Assembly: GCA_038960095.1 (NCBI GenBank)
Contig: CP152425.1
Location: 496,001 to 560,000 of the forward strand
Source: Symbiodolus clandestinus
GTDB taxonomy: Bacteria; Pseudomonadota; Gammaproteobacteria; Enterobacterales; G038960095
Direction of reading: 5' to 3'
Length of the DNA stretch: 64,000 nucleotides
Numbering within the stretch: position 1 is the first letter of the stretch; the number at the start of each line of letters is the position of its first letter. Both the position numbers and the translations under genes were made by a program. The notes under the pieces were generated by a model. That model was not told where the DNA came from, did not search any database, and was given only the letters and a program-made list of their open reading frames with translations. Of this stretch, positions 34,567-43,614 are shown piece after piece.

Positions 34567-35856
34567 ATGATTAGCAATCAAAAAATTAATACTGTTAAAC
34601 TCAAACAACGTCGTACCTTAAAAAATAATCGCTACCTAAAGCGTTTGCTTAAAAAACTTAGAAAAAAACTAGTCCGCCGCTGGCAAGAAATGCCGTTTAT
34701 TCGGCCTAATCAGCCTGAAGGAAATTCGGGCTTGAAAAATAAGCAGCATACATCACCTAAAAAAATAAAACATCGCATGGTTTCAACCACAGAAGAAGAT
34801 AAAATTTCTCGAGTTAAAAGTTTTAAAGTTCGTAGCCAATGCTCTGACCTAAATATTAATCAAGATTTCATCACTCTAAAAAAAACTCCTCCACTAAAAA
34901 ATTTTTCTGCCCTAATAAAACCTATGAGGATTTTTACGCTAAGCCGTTTAATCTGTAGATTACCCATATTAACGAAAATCTTTTATTATTCAGAAGAGTC
35001 TATCCCAAAAACCAGAACAAGACCAATAGTGACAATAAATACAGGCCTCTCTGCATGTATCTCTGAGTATAAAGATGAACAATATCAATTAATTAACTTA
35101 AAATTTAAAGAACTAAAGAATTGTATAGAGCATTTACTTTCTATTGATGAAGAAACCCCTGCACAAGATAGATATTCACAGATCAATAATATAATTCGTT
35201 ATATTAACAAACATACTAACGAAATTGAAAGAGACTTGCAAAAATTAAAAGAAACATATAATTCAATCCACCAAAATCTTCAGACTGCGCACCCAAATCC
35301 CCATCCCCAATCGTACCCTTACCAAGGAAATCCTCAGGCTAATCCAACCCCCCAAAATCTAATCAATTTTTATGGTTCCTATTCCCAACCGTATGTTTAT
35401 TCTCAGACTAGCACCCACCACCATCCTTATGATCCCCATTTGTACCCTTCCCACCAAAATCCTCAGACTGCCCCAAATCCACAATCGTATACTTCCCCGG
35501 GACATCCTCAGGCTAGCGCTAATCCACCAACCCCCCAAAATCTAATCAATTCTTATGGTTCCTATTCCCAACCGTATGTTTATTCTCAGACTAACACCCA
35601 CCACCATCCTTGTGATCCCCATTTGTACCCTTTCCACCAAAATCCTCAGACTGCCCCAAATCCACAATCGTATACTTCCCCGGGACATCCTCAGGCTAGC
35701 GCTAACCCACCAACCCCCCAAAATCTACCGCATACTCTCGCTTCCTATCAAGCTCCCCAGAGTAGCTATCCAGTCAGTCACTCAACAAATCGCTGTGACT
35801 TCCCTGTCACTCCAACCATTTTAACGACCGAATTAAACAGAGGTACCGATTCCTAG
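34567..35856 (+). CDS. Low-complexity repeat protein, paralogue 3 (ankyrin core deleted)
   Basis: The 429-residue protein has the same first 170 residues as paralogue 2, almost identical at DNA level, including NRYLKRLLKKLRKKLVRRW. It then jumps to the second coiled coil (RYSQINNIIRYINKHTNEIE) and lacks the ankyrin region present in copies 1 and 2. The C-terminal half is His/Pro/Gln/Tyr/Ser-rich with two 61-residue repeats and the full tail NRCDFPVTPTILTTELNRGT. The TAG stop overlaps the pepA stop on the other strand. ATG start with a weak ribosome site; the -35 seen in copies 1 and 2 is missing. Function unknown. Confidence 0.82.
   Translation: MISNQKINTVKLKQRRTLKNNRYLKRLLKKLRKKLVRRWQEMPFIRPNQPEGNSGLKNKQHTSPKKIKHRMVSTTEEDKISRVKSFKVRSQCSDLNINQDFITLKKTPPLKNFSALIKPMRIFTLSRLICRLPILTKIFYYSEESIPKTRTRPIVTINTGLSACISEYKDEQYQLINLKFKELKNCIEHLLSIDEETPAQDRYSQINNIIRYINKHTNEIERDLQKLKETYNSIHQNLQTAHPNPHPQSYPYQGNPQANPTPQNLINFYGSYSQPYVYSQTSTHHHPYDPHLYPSHQNPQTAPNPQSYTSPGHPQASANPPTPQNLINSYGSYSQPYVYSQTNTHHHPCDPHLYPFHQNPQTAPNPQSYTSPGHPQASANPPTPQNLPHTLASYQAPQSSYPVSHSTNRCDFPVTPTILTTELNRGTDS
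35353..35718 (+). repeat. Two 183-base tandem repeats in paralogue 3
   Basis: Units start at 35353 and 35536, with a partial third from 35719. Each encodes 61 residues including GSYSQPYVYSQT and NPQSYTSPGHPQASANPPTP. Confidence 0.93.
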
Positions 35857-37358
35857 CGCTGACACTTAGCTCGATTGAGCAGAAATTGCATCAACAGTGC
35901 TACAGGACGACCCGTTGCGCCTTTCATTTTACCACTTCGCCAAGCTGTCCCGGCAATATCGAGGTGAGCCCAAGGATAGGCTTTGGTAAAATTCGATAAA
36001 AAGCAGCCAGCAACAATGGTACCAGCGCTCCGATCACCAATATTGGCCAAATCAGCAAAATTCGACTTTAACTGCTTTTGATAACTCTCTTCTAAAGGCA
36101 GTTGCCAGACTGGATCATTGGCCTGTTGAGCAGCTGCCAGTAATTCATCCGCCAAAGGCTGCTGATTCGCCATCAATCCACTAATATGGTGCCCTAAAGC
36201 AATCACACAAGCACCGGTTAATGTAGCGATATCAATGACCAGTTCCGGATCAAAGCGTTCAACGTAAGTCAACACATCACACAGCACTAACCGCCCCTCA
36301 GCGTCGGTATTCAATACTTCAACGGTTTGACCGGATAATGTGGTTAAAATATCACCAGGTCGGTAAGCTTTACCCCCTGGCATATTTTCACAACCGGCTA
36401 AAACACCAATGATATTCAGAGGCAGTTGTAATTCTGCGGCTGCCTGCATGACCCCATAGACGGCTGCCGCACCGCTCATATCATACTTCATCTCATCCAT
36501 GTTCAACCCGGGTTTCAAGGAGATCCCACCCGAATCAAATGTTAATCCTTTACCCACTAAGACAATCGGCTTAGTGGCTGGTGTTGGATGGTTTCGATAG
36601 TGGATGATTGACATCACTGGTTCATGCTGGGAACCTTGCCCCACTGCATAATAGGCGTTCATCCCTAACGCCTTCATCTGTTGTGCATCCACCAGGGTAG
36701 TTTCTAGCTTAGCCTGGAAACGTTGGGCTAATTGGCATGCCTGATCAGCTAAGACCGTTGGTGTACAAAGATTAGGTGGCATATTGGCCAGATCCTTAGC
36801 CTGTTTTATCCCTTGGCTGATAACCTCACCTTGCGCAATGGCTGTTTCAGCGATCGACCGCTCGGCGGGGGTAGCAACCGGGAAGATCAGCTGTTGTAAC
36901 GATCGAGCTACGGGCTTAGGGTGTTGTTTCAGTTGATCAAAGCGATAGAGGCCATCTTGGACGCTTTCTACTGCATAGCGCACTATTCTATCAAGACCGC
37001 CTGCCTTAATAGGCCATTCAGTCAAGGACAGCAGGGCTTGAACGCAGCCGGTTTCATTTAAGCAATGAACCACTTTTTGGACGATTTTCTGCAGACGATC
37101 AAAGCTCATCTCATCTGCCTTACCACAACCTATCAATAGTAACCGCTCAAAAGGCAGCTGAGGAGGCTGATGTAGCATTAACCACTGACCGACTCGTCCA
37201 TCCAACGCTCCTTGTTGAAGTAGAGAGTTGATAGTACCCCCGCTTAGGGTATTTAATTGCTCCGCAGCCGCTGAAAGCTGACGTGATTCAAAGATGCCGA
37301 CAACACGACATACATTGCTTGGCTGTTCAATAGGATGACCAGTAATTTTAAATTCCAT
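35853..37358 (-). CDS. pepA: Leucyl aminopeptidase PepA
   Basis: PepA (also XerB/CarP) is a dinuclear-metal aminopeptidase that also binds DNA in dimer resolution and carAB control in E. coli. Starting at MEFKITGHPIEQPSNVCRVV gives 501 residues, close to E. coli (503). Metal and catalytic motifs are GKGLTFDSGGISLKPG, MKYDMSGAAAVYGVM and NTDAEGRLVLCDVLTYVE. The ATG at 37358 follows GGGGGAA; an upstream extension of 28 residues is not conserved. It is divergent from lptF. The usual next genes holC and valS are displaced by the paralogue cluster. Its 3' end has been copied twice downstream. Confidence 0.97.
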   Translation of the reverse strand: MEFKITGHPIEQPSNVCRVVGIFESRQLSAAAEQLNTLSGGTINSLLQQGALDGRVGQWLMLHQPPQLPFERLLLIGCGKADEMSFDRLQKIVQKVVHCLNETGCVQALLSLTEWPIKAGGLDRIVRYAVESVQDGLYRFDQLKQHPKPVARSLQQLIFPVATPAERSIAETAIAQGEVISQGIKQAKDLANMPPNLCTPTVLADQACQLAQRFQAKLETTLVDAQQMKALGMNAYYAVGQGSQHEPVMSIIHYRNHPTPATKPIVLVGKGLTFDSGGISLKPGLNMDEMKYDMSGAAAVYGVMQAAAELQLPLNIIGVLAGCENMPGGKAYRPGDILTTLSGQTVEVLNTDAEGRLVLCDVLTYVERFDPELVIDIATLTGACVIALGHHISGLMANQQPLADELLAAAQQANDPVWQLPLEESYQKQLKSNFADLANIGDRSAGTIVAGCFLSNFTKAYPWAHLDIAGTAWRSGKMKGATGRPVALLMQFLLNRAKCQR

Positions 37359-37536
37359 AAATTCCCCCAAAAATAAAGACAAACCATTGTTTTTTCTAGA
37401 TAATAACTTTTCTACCCTTAATGGGATTTTGGTAGTCGACAACAGACGATAGATAACTTGATATTTCAGTAGTTTGAGCAGTAGAAGCTAGCGTTTTTTC
37501 AGCTAAAAGGCAAGTTTTCCTAGAGGTTTTTAGTGA

Positions 37537-38592
37537 ATGATTATTCATCGCTATTTGATCACCCAAGTATTAAAAAATCAGACAGCATTGCTCTTGATAT
37601 TATTATCAATTTTTTCCAGTCAAAAATTGATTCGCCTATTATCGGAAGTAGTTGCTGATCAAATATCGGCACGTTGGTTATGGAGCATTCTTGGTTTTGG
37701 TCTCCCCTACATGCTACAGTTGATCATTCCCTTATCTCTATTTTTAAGTTTGTTACTCACTTATGGTGCGCTTTATGCCAACCAGGAGATGGTTGCCCTA
37801 CAAGCCAGTGGCTTTCCAAACCGTCGTTTATTAGCTGTAGCCCTGTGGCTAGCGCTGCTATCTTCTATCCCTGCAGCCATCAACGTGGGATGGCTGAGTC
37901 CTTTATCGGAAAACCACCAACGCCAAGTTATTCAACAAGCTACCCGGCAACTAGGATCGGCACTACTCATCAAAGGGAAATTTCGGCGTTTGGGTTGTGA
38001 TCCCTGGGTAATATTTGTTTATGATACGCAGGCAGGAAAGATTAACGGACTCTTTGCTGCCCAAGGAAAACCGGTTGCTGGAAATGATTTTTCCATCTGG
38101 ACAGCCGAGAGCGGTTCATTACAAGAACAGGTAGATGGCTCACGCCAGCTACTGCTGAATCAAGGCATTCATTATCAAGGCTTATCCCTGCAGCAGCCCC
38201 TGCAAATCACTCAATTTAAAGATTATCAAGCCAGTCTGGCAGCACCCAAACCTCAGCGATTAGAAAAAGAGGTTGAAGGTCGTAGTTTACGCTGGCTATG
38301 GCACTCTTCTTACCCCGCCGCTCAAATAGAATTGCACTGGCGTCTATCCCTGTTAGCTTGCATCCCAATTATGGCGATCTTAGCGGTTCCTCTGAGCCGG
38401 CAATCACCACGCCAACATCGTATGATTAGACTGCTACCTGCTTTACTGCTTTACCTTATCTATTTTTTATCACAAACTTTGATTCGTTCCGCACTGGGTA
38501 AAGGACAACTGGTAACTGTTACCTGGTTTTGGATTGTCAGTGGTTGCTATTTACTTTTAGCACTTACCCTCAACGCCCGTAAACATTGGTGA
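37537..38592 (+). CDS. lptF: LPS export permease LptF
   Basis: LptF is one of the two inner-membrane permease subunits of the LptB2FG complex that extracts lipopolysaccharide for transport to the outer membrane. The 351-residue protein has the MIIHRYLITQVLKNQTALLL start, membrane helices at both ends and a central periplasmic jellyroll domain. The region VPLSRQSPRQHRMIRLLPALL near the last helices is typical. AGAGG precedes the ATG. It is divergent from pepA and followed 16 bases later by lptG, as in Enterobacterales. Confidence 0.94.
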   Translation: MIIHRYLITQVLKNQTALLLILLSIFSSQKLIRLLSEVVADQISARWLWSILGFGLPYMLQLIIPLSLFLSLLLTYGALYANQEMVALQASGFPNRRLLAVALWLALLSSIPAAINVGWLSPLSENHQRQVIQQATRQLGSALLIKGKFRRLGCDPWVIFVYDTQAGKINGLFAAQGKPVAGNDFSIWTAESGSLQEQVDGSRQLLLNQGIHYQGLSLQQPLQITQFKDYQASLAAPKPQRLEKEVEGRSLRWLWHSSYPAAQIELHWRLSLLACIPIMAILAVPLSRQSPRQHRMIRLLPALLLYLIYFLSQTLIRSALGKGQLVTVTWFWIVSGCYLLLALTLNARKHW

Positions 38593-38608
38593 AAATTAGC
38601 TTGATTAG

Positions 38609-39676
38609 ATGAAAAAGTTAGAGTGTTATTTAGGGCGCAGCGTTATCACAGCAACGTTATTGACCTTACTGTCATTAGTCAGTCTAACCACCTGCATTAA
38701 ATTTCTCGAACAATTACGGGGAATTGGGCAGGGTGATTACAACCTATGGCGTGCAGGCGGCTATACCTTGCTGACCTTGCCGGAAGATATCCAGCTATTA
38801 TTCCCTTTTTCCGCACTGATTGGCGTACTATTAGGGTTAGGCTTACTAGCCAGCCAAGGTGAAATCACAGTGATGCAAGCCTTAGGTTGCAGCCGATGGC
38901 GTATTATGGTGGCCATTGGTAAAGCTCTCTGCCCTCTGATAATTCTCTGCATGATCCTTGGGGAATGGGTAGTTCCTTGGAGTGATCAGTTCGCCAGGCA
39001 GCTGCGCGCGCAAGCGATTGAGGGAGGCTCTCTATTAGTGCAGCAAGGAGAGCTTTGGCTCAAAGATGGTTCTGACTTTATTTATATCCAGCAAGTAACC
39101 CCTCATCAGGGGCTTCAAGGTATACACATTTACCATTTCGATCAGCTGCGTCGCTTAACAGCTATCACCCAGGCACAATATGCCAGCTTTCATCAAGATC
39201 ATTGGCTGTTACATCATTGTGTAAAACAGCAGTTCACTCTCGGAAAGCCGATTACTATTGAACAATCTCCAGTCAGCCATTGGCCACTGCTATTAACGCC
39301 TGAAAAACTTGGTATGACCTCATTAGAACCCAATCAGCTATCCATGATTAGGTTATATCGATATATTAAATACTTACGTCATTCAGGGCAAGAATCTAAT
39401 CGCTATGAACTGGCATTATGGAAACAATTACTTGCACCGCTATCAACGTTGTCGATAACTCTATTAGCGCTCTCTAGCCTATTAGGCCCTTTACGACAAA
39501 CTTCAGTCAGCTTACGTATTATTATAGGTATTACTTATGGTTTTATTTTTTATATTTTAAGTGAATTAATTAGCCACTTAAGTATAGTCTACCATTGGCC
39601 AAGTTTTTGGGGAGCCATCACACCTTTATTGATTGTCTTATTATTAACTTTTTTACTCTTTAAGCAACATCGTTAA
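38609..39676 (+). CDS. lptG: LPS export permease LptG
   Basis: LptG partners LptF in the lipopolysaccharide exporter. The 355-residue protein opens with MKKLECYLGRSVITATLLTL, has the LPEDIQLLFPFSALIGVLLG and GLGLLASQGEITVMQALGCS segments of the cytoplasmic coupling region, a periplasmic middle part and three C-terminal helices. Together with lptF this implies that the organism still makes lipopolysaccharide. The start is 16 bases after lptF, consistent with one operon. Confidence 0.94.
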   Translation: MKKLECYLGRSVITATLLTLLSLVSLTTCIKFLEQLRGIGQGDYNLWRAGGYTLLTLPEDIQLLFPFSALIGVLLGLGLLASQGEITVMQALGCSRWRIMVAIGKALCPLIILCMILGEWVVPWSDQFARQLRAQAIEGGSLLVQQGELWLKDGSDFIYIQQVTPHQGLQGIHIYHFDQLRRLTAITQAQYASFHQDHWLLHHCVKQQFTLGKPITIEQSPVSHWPLLLTPEKLGMTSLEPNQLSMIRLYRYIKYLRHSGQESNRYELALWKQLLAPLSTLSITLLALSSLLGPLRQTSVSLRIIIGITYGFIFYILSELISHLSIVYHWPSFWGAITPLLIVLLLTFLLFKQHR

Positions 39677-39709
39677 TCCAAAGCCCCTATTTCTCTTTGG
39701 TAAGCTTAA

Positions 39710-41176
39710 CTATAATGATTGTTGGACAACTGACTGATGACTGTTACAGTGCTCATCTGCCCTTTCATCAGAAGCCTGTCGTATTAAATCTTGGCTTATG
39801 GGTTGTTTAACGGTGACTCCCAGCTGTCGGAATTTTTCAGCCTGGTTGATTAAATTGCCGCGTCCCTGGCTTAATCTTTTCATTGCCTGCTGATAGCTTT
39901 CCTGTGCTTTACCCAATGTTCGTCCTAACAGTTCCATTTCTGTTACAAACAGTCGAAATTTATCATAAAGGGTTGTCGCGTGCTCCGCTATCTGCTCCGC
40001 ATATTGGCTTTGGCGTTCTGAACGCCAGAGGTTATCAATGGTCCTTAAGGCAATGAGTAGGGTGCCTGGACTCACCAGCATCACATTACGTTTCCAAGCC
40101 TCATCCAGCAACTCTGGGGCCTGCTCTAATGCCAAAAGCAAAGCCTGTTCTATAGGAATAAATAACAGCACATAATCTAAAGCTCCACTCCCCAATAACT
40201 GGTGATAATCTTTTTGACCTAACTGACGAATATGGTTACGAATAGAGTGAATGTGCTCAATTAACGCTTGTTCTCTTACTTTTTCCTGTTCGCCATTAAA
40301 GTAACGCTCATAAGCAATTAATGACAATTTAGCATCAATAATCACCGATTTATCCTGGGGCAAGCGTATCAACACATCAGGTTGAGCACGACGAGTGGGC
40401 TCAATCGACAAACTGACTTGACTGTGATACTCATGCCCTTCACGTAAACCTGAAGCTTCCAATACGCGGGACAGAACCAATTCTCCCCAATTTCCTTGAG
40501 TCTTGTTATTTCCCTTCAACGCTTGTGTCAAATTAACGGCATCTTCAGCCATTCTCAAGTTAAGCTGCTGCAGTTGATGAATTTCGTGGACCAGAGTATG
40601 TCGTTCACGCGCCTCTTGCCCGAAGCTCTCTTGGATTTGCCGTCGAAAACCTTCCAGCTGTTCTCGAAGTGGTACCAGAACTTTCTCCAAACTTAAGCGA
40701 TTCTGCTCATCCAATTGACGGTGACTATGTGAAAAAATTCGGTGAGCGAGGTTTTCAAATTGAGTGCTAAGCCGCTGTTCGCTATCTTGTAACAACTGTT
40801 GCTGTTGAGAAAACGCCCGTTTCCCCTCTTCAAGCCGAATTTCTAATGCTCGCCGTTCAGCTTTCTGCTCCGCTTGCTGTTTTTGCAGTGTGTTAAACTC
40901 TTGGAACAGTGCTTCATATTGACTCTGCCAACGACCTTGCTGTTGTAAATATTCGCGCGCGGTTTCTACGTTAACTTGTAGCTTTTGGTTCTCAATGCGC
41001 AATGCCTCCAGCATTTGCGCTTGTTGCTGACACTCAGCTTGGCGTAGTTCTAACTGTTCTTGAGTCCAATTACGCTCTAGCAGCAGCGCTCGGTAACGCT
41101 GCCGGCCATGTATCGAATGCAAGGCCAAGCCCAGCAAGAGACCCATAATAAGACTGGCAAAAACAAGCAAATCCAC
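39710..41176 (-). CDS. rmuC: DNA recombination protein RmuC
   Basis: RmuC limits inversions at short inverted repeats. The 488-residue protein has an N-terminal membrane segment (LLVFASLIMGLLLGLALHSI), a long Gln/Glu-rich coiled coil to about residue 190, then the nuclease-like core with GNWGELVLSRVLEASGLREG, QPDVLIRLPQDKSVIIDAKL and VLLFIPIEQALLLALEQAP. The start is GTG at 41176 with AAGGAG at ideal spacing. In E. coli rmuC lies next to ubiE; here it is convergent with lptG. Confidence 0.94.
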   Translation of the reverse strand: MDLLVFASLIMGLLLGLALHSIHGRQRYRALLLERNWTQEQLELRQAECQQQAQMLEALRIENQKLQVNVETAREYLQQQGRWQSQYEALFQEFNTLQKQQAEQKAERRALEIRLEEGKRAFSQQQQLLQDSEQRLSTQFENLAHRIFSHSHRQLDEQNRLSLEKVLVPLREQLEGFRRQIQESFGQEARERHTLVHEIHQLQQLNLRMAEDAVNLTQALKGNNKTQGNWGELVLSRVLEASGLREGHEYHSQVSLSIEPTRRAQPDVLIRLPQDKSVIIDAKLSLIAYERYFNGEQEKVREQALIEHIHSIRNHIRQLGQKDYHQLLGSGALDYVLLFIPIEQALLLALEQAPELLDEAWKRNVMLVSPGTLLIALRTIDNLWRSERQSQYAEQIAEHATTLYDKFRLFVTEMELLGRTLGKAQESYQQAMKRLSQGRGNLINQAEKFRQLGVTVKQPISQDLIRQASDERADEHCNSHQSVVQQSL

Positions 41177-41243
41177 ACTATCTCCTTATTATTGTAAACA
41201 GATAACTAGATTCTACCAGAAAACTCACCAGTGATATCTCAAT

Positions 41244-43013
41244 GATCAGATACTGTTGGCGAATTAAATGGCTTACTATAGAGTTCTAATGAGGTAATCA
41301 TAGAGGCTATCCATTATGTCGTTACAAACCACATCGAACCAAGAGATTCCTCTGCAGACGGTTGAAGTTGCAAGAGCCGCTTTTCCTAAAGGTCATCCTT
41401 ATATAACATTGCGGGATGAACTGGGTACCCTTTATAGTGATGAAGATTTTGTCAAGCTGTTTTCGAAGCGTGGCCAGCCTGCGATATCACCCTGGCGGTT
41501 AGCACTGATTACCCTTATGCAGTTTCGCGAGAACCTTTCGGATAGGCAAGCTGCTGAGGCAGTACGAGCCAGGATTGATTGGAAATATTTATTAGGGCTT
41601 GAGCTTTCTGACCCCGGTTTTAATTTTTCAGTACTTTGTGAATTTCGCATGCGCCTGATTGTAGGAAGCGCTGAACAGCAACTTTTAGAATTGCTGTTGG
41701 ATAAATGTCGTACTCATGGATTAATAAAGGCTAGGGGACAACAGCGAACTGACTCGACGCATGTTTTAATGGCTGTTCGTGAATTAAAGCGGTTGGAGTT
41801 GATTGGAGAGACCTTAAGAGCAGCTCTTAATGAAATCTCTAAAAAAGAGCCCCAGTGGCTTAAAAGCGTATCACTGCCTAGTTGGTATGACCATTATACC
41901 AAACGGATAGAGGATAGCCGACTACCGCGCAGTGAAAAAGCACGCAGCCAGTATGCACAAATGATGGGTGAAGATGGTTTTAGATTACTTGCATGGATTG
42001 ACACGCCCTCTGCTCCTAAAGCACTGGGGAAGTTGATGAGTATACGGGCCTTAAGAACTGCTTGCATAAGGCATTATGAGGTCGTGCCGAACAGTGAGAG
42101 AGGAGCTCGTATACGCTTTAAGACAGATAAAGAAGTAACCCAAGCAACAGAAGAAATTGTGTCCCCTTATGATCTTGATGCACGTTATCGCAGCAAAAGG
42201 GGGAAGCATTGGGTGGGTTATATGGTGCACCTCAGCGAAAGTTGTGATGATGAAACAGTACATTTAATCACTCATGTAAAGACTACACCTGCTAATAGGC
42301 ATGATATAGAGAGTACCGAGAGTATTCATCAAGCTATGGCTGAAAAAGAGCTGTTGCCAGCCCAGCACTTTGTTGACTCAGCTTATATTTCAGCGGAACT
42401 TCTGGTTAACAGTAAAATAAATTATGGTATTGCTTTAGTTGGCCCCCCTCGAGGTAATACCAGTTGGCAGAAACAGGTTAAAGGGGCTTATACTCGAGAA
42501 CAATTCTTAATTAATTGGCAACAACGAACGGTTCACTGTCCTCAAGGGTTAAAATCAATCAGTTGGAACGATCGCTTTATTAAGGGTAAGCTCTATCACA
42601 AAGTTTCATTTTCTAAAACAGCCTGCGCTGTTTGTAAAGAACGGCGCCGCTGTACTCAAGCTAAGGAAACCGCTCGCAGGTTACGCCTGCTCCCTCAAAT
42701 ACAGCATGAAACACTACAGATAGCCCGTCAACTCTCGGACAGCCGTGAATGGCGTCGCACTTATGCACGACGTTGGGGTATTGAGGGGACTTTATCGCAA
42801 GGTATCCGTGCTTTCGGTTTACGTCAGGCGCGCTACCGTGGTTTAGTAAAGACGCAGCTGCAGAATCTTGCTACAGCTGCTGCTATCAATATCCAACGGC
42901 TCATAGCGTGGTTACATCAACAGCCTCGTGAGGTAAAACGAATATCTCGTTTTGCTCAGTTGGCAGTAGCAACTTGAGAGGTTACTTAATAATTCGCCAA
43001 CAGTATCTGATCA
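41244..43013 (+). mobile_element. Complete IS1182-type insertion sequence
   Basis: The 1.77-kb element is bounded by perfect 24-base inverted repeats, 41244-41267 and 42990-43013, reading TGATCAGATACTGTTGGCG from each end. The outermost TGATCA is itself a palindrome and may be target sequence rather than part of the element. One full transposase gene lies inside. It sits between rmuC and older IS relics. Confidence 0.9.
41316..42977 (+). CDS. IS1182 family transposase
   Basis: The 553-residue DDE-type transposase is uninterrupted. The N-terminal DUF772-like part includes SPWRLALITLMQFRENLSDR and AVRARIDWKYLLGLEL; a conserved DSTHVLMAVRELKRLELIGE segment follows; HFVDSAYISAELL and the final ARRWGIEGTLSQGIRAFGLR carry the expected later acidic positions. 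A cysteine cluster KTACAVCKERRRC lies near residue 435. Full length and perfect ends suggest it is, or recently was, active. Confidence 0.93.
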   Translation: MSLQTTSNQEIPLQTVEVARAAFPKGHPYITLRDELGTLYSDEDFVKLFSKRGQPAISPWRLALITLMQFRENLSDRQAAEAVRARIDWKYLLGLELSDPGFNFSVLCEFRMRLIVGSAEQQLLELLLDKCRTHGLIKARGQQRTDSTHVLMAVRELKRLELIGETLRAALNEISKKEPQWLKSVSLPSWYDHYTKRIEDSRLPRSEKARSQYAQMMGEDGFRLLAWIDTPSAPKALGKLMSIRALRTACIRHYEVVPNSERGARIRFKTDKEVTQATEEIVSPYDLDARYRSKRGKHWVGYMVHLSESCDDETVHLITHVKTTPANRHDIESTESIHQAMAEKELLPAQHFVDSAYISAELLVNSKINYGIALVGPPRGNTSWQKQVKGAYTREQFLINWQQRTVHCPQGLKSISWNDRFIKGKLYHKVSFSKTACAVCKERRRCTQAKETARRLRLLPQIQHETLQIARQLSDSREWRRTYARRWGIEGTLSQGIRAFGLRQARYRGLVKTQLQNLATAAAINIQRLIAWLHQQPREVKRISRFAQLAVAT

Positions 43014-43057
43014 GCTGGAGATCATTAACTATTAAAAAGCCAATGGTCAAGGCATAA

Positions 43058-43200
43058 GGTTTTCAGATCAGGGCAATCGCAAGGTTAACGGATATAGTTG
43101 GTTTTTTGGCATCAAACAATAAGCGATGATGCTGCCAAGTAGGTTAACAATGGTGTTGCTTGGTGAGCGATGTCTGGAGTGCTCTATTTGACACCGATTT
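43058..43200 (-). pseudogene. Transposase C-terminal relic, IS982-like
   Basis: The minus strand reads NRCQIEHSRHRSPSNTIVNL then LGSIIAYCL, shifts frame, and gives KKPTISVN and a stop. The IEHSRHRSP and IAY-KKP pattern resembles the end of IS982 family transposases. It has no start and is frame-broken. The assignment is from memory of the family pattern. Confidence 0.5.
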
Positions 43201-43429
43201 TTTAAATTTCTACAGTTAAGGCAGTCAACTGGTTTTAGAATAAGCTAGGTCAATCAGTAACCAAATCTGGCGCTGTGTCTGGTATGCAAGGGCGTTGTTG
43301 AAGACTGTTGTACCTTCCAGAGAGCGGCATAGTATCCGTTGATTTTCGGCAGATTCAACAAAGAACAGGCGAAATCTACCGACACAGGCTGTGGGCACTG
43401 AAAAGTTCGGCAATTAGCTTATTTCTTTT

Positions 43430-43590
43430 TGAAGCGAGGAAACTTAGCCCGATTCTGTGAAGGCTTTTTTCTGCTCGTGGTATCATTTACTCTTCAGGTC
43501 TAAAGCCCAATGATACACATGACGCACACAGCCAAAATACCTCTCCAACAGCGCTTGCTGTGCAGCATCAGGATAGATGCTGTTTAGATT
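43430..43590 (-). pseudogene. TnpB (IS200/IS605 OrfB) N-terminal relic
   Basis: The minus strand reads SIYPDAAQQALLERYFGCVR then HVYHWALDLKSK, a TGA, YHEQKKAFTESG, and in another frame AKFPRFKKK. This is the N-terminal part of TnpB with an internal deletion and stops. The 130-base stretch before it (43201-43429) has a 62-codon frame that I do not recognise. Confidence 0.75.
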
Positions 43591-43614
43591 TTAATTTTTA
43601 GTACAGGGACTTAT

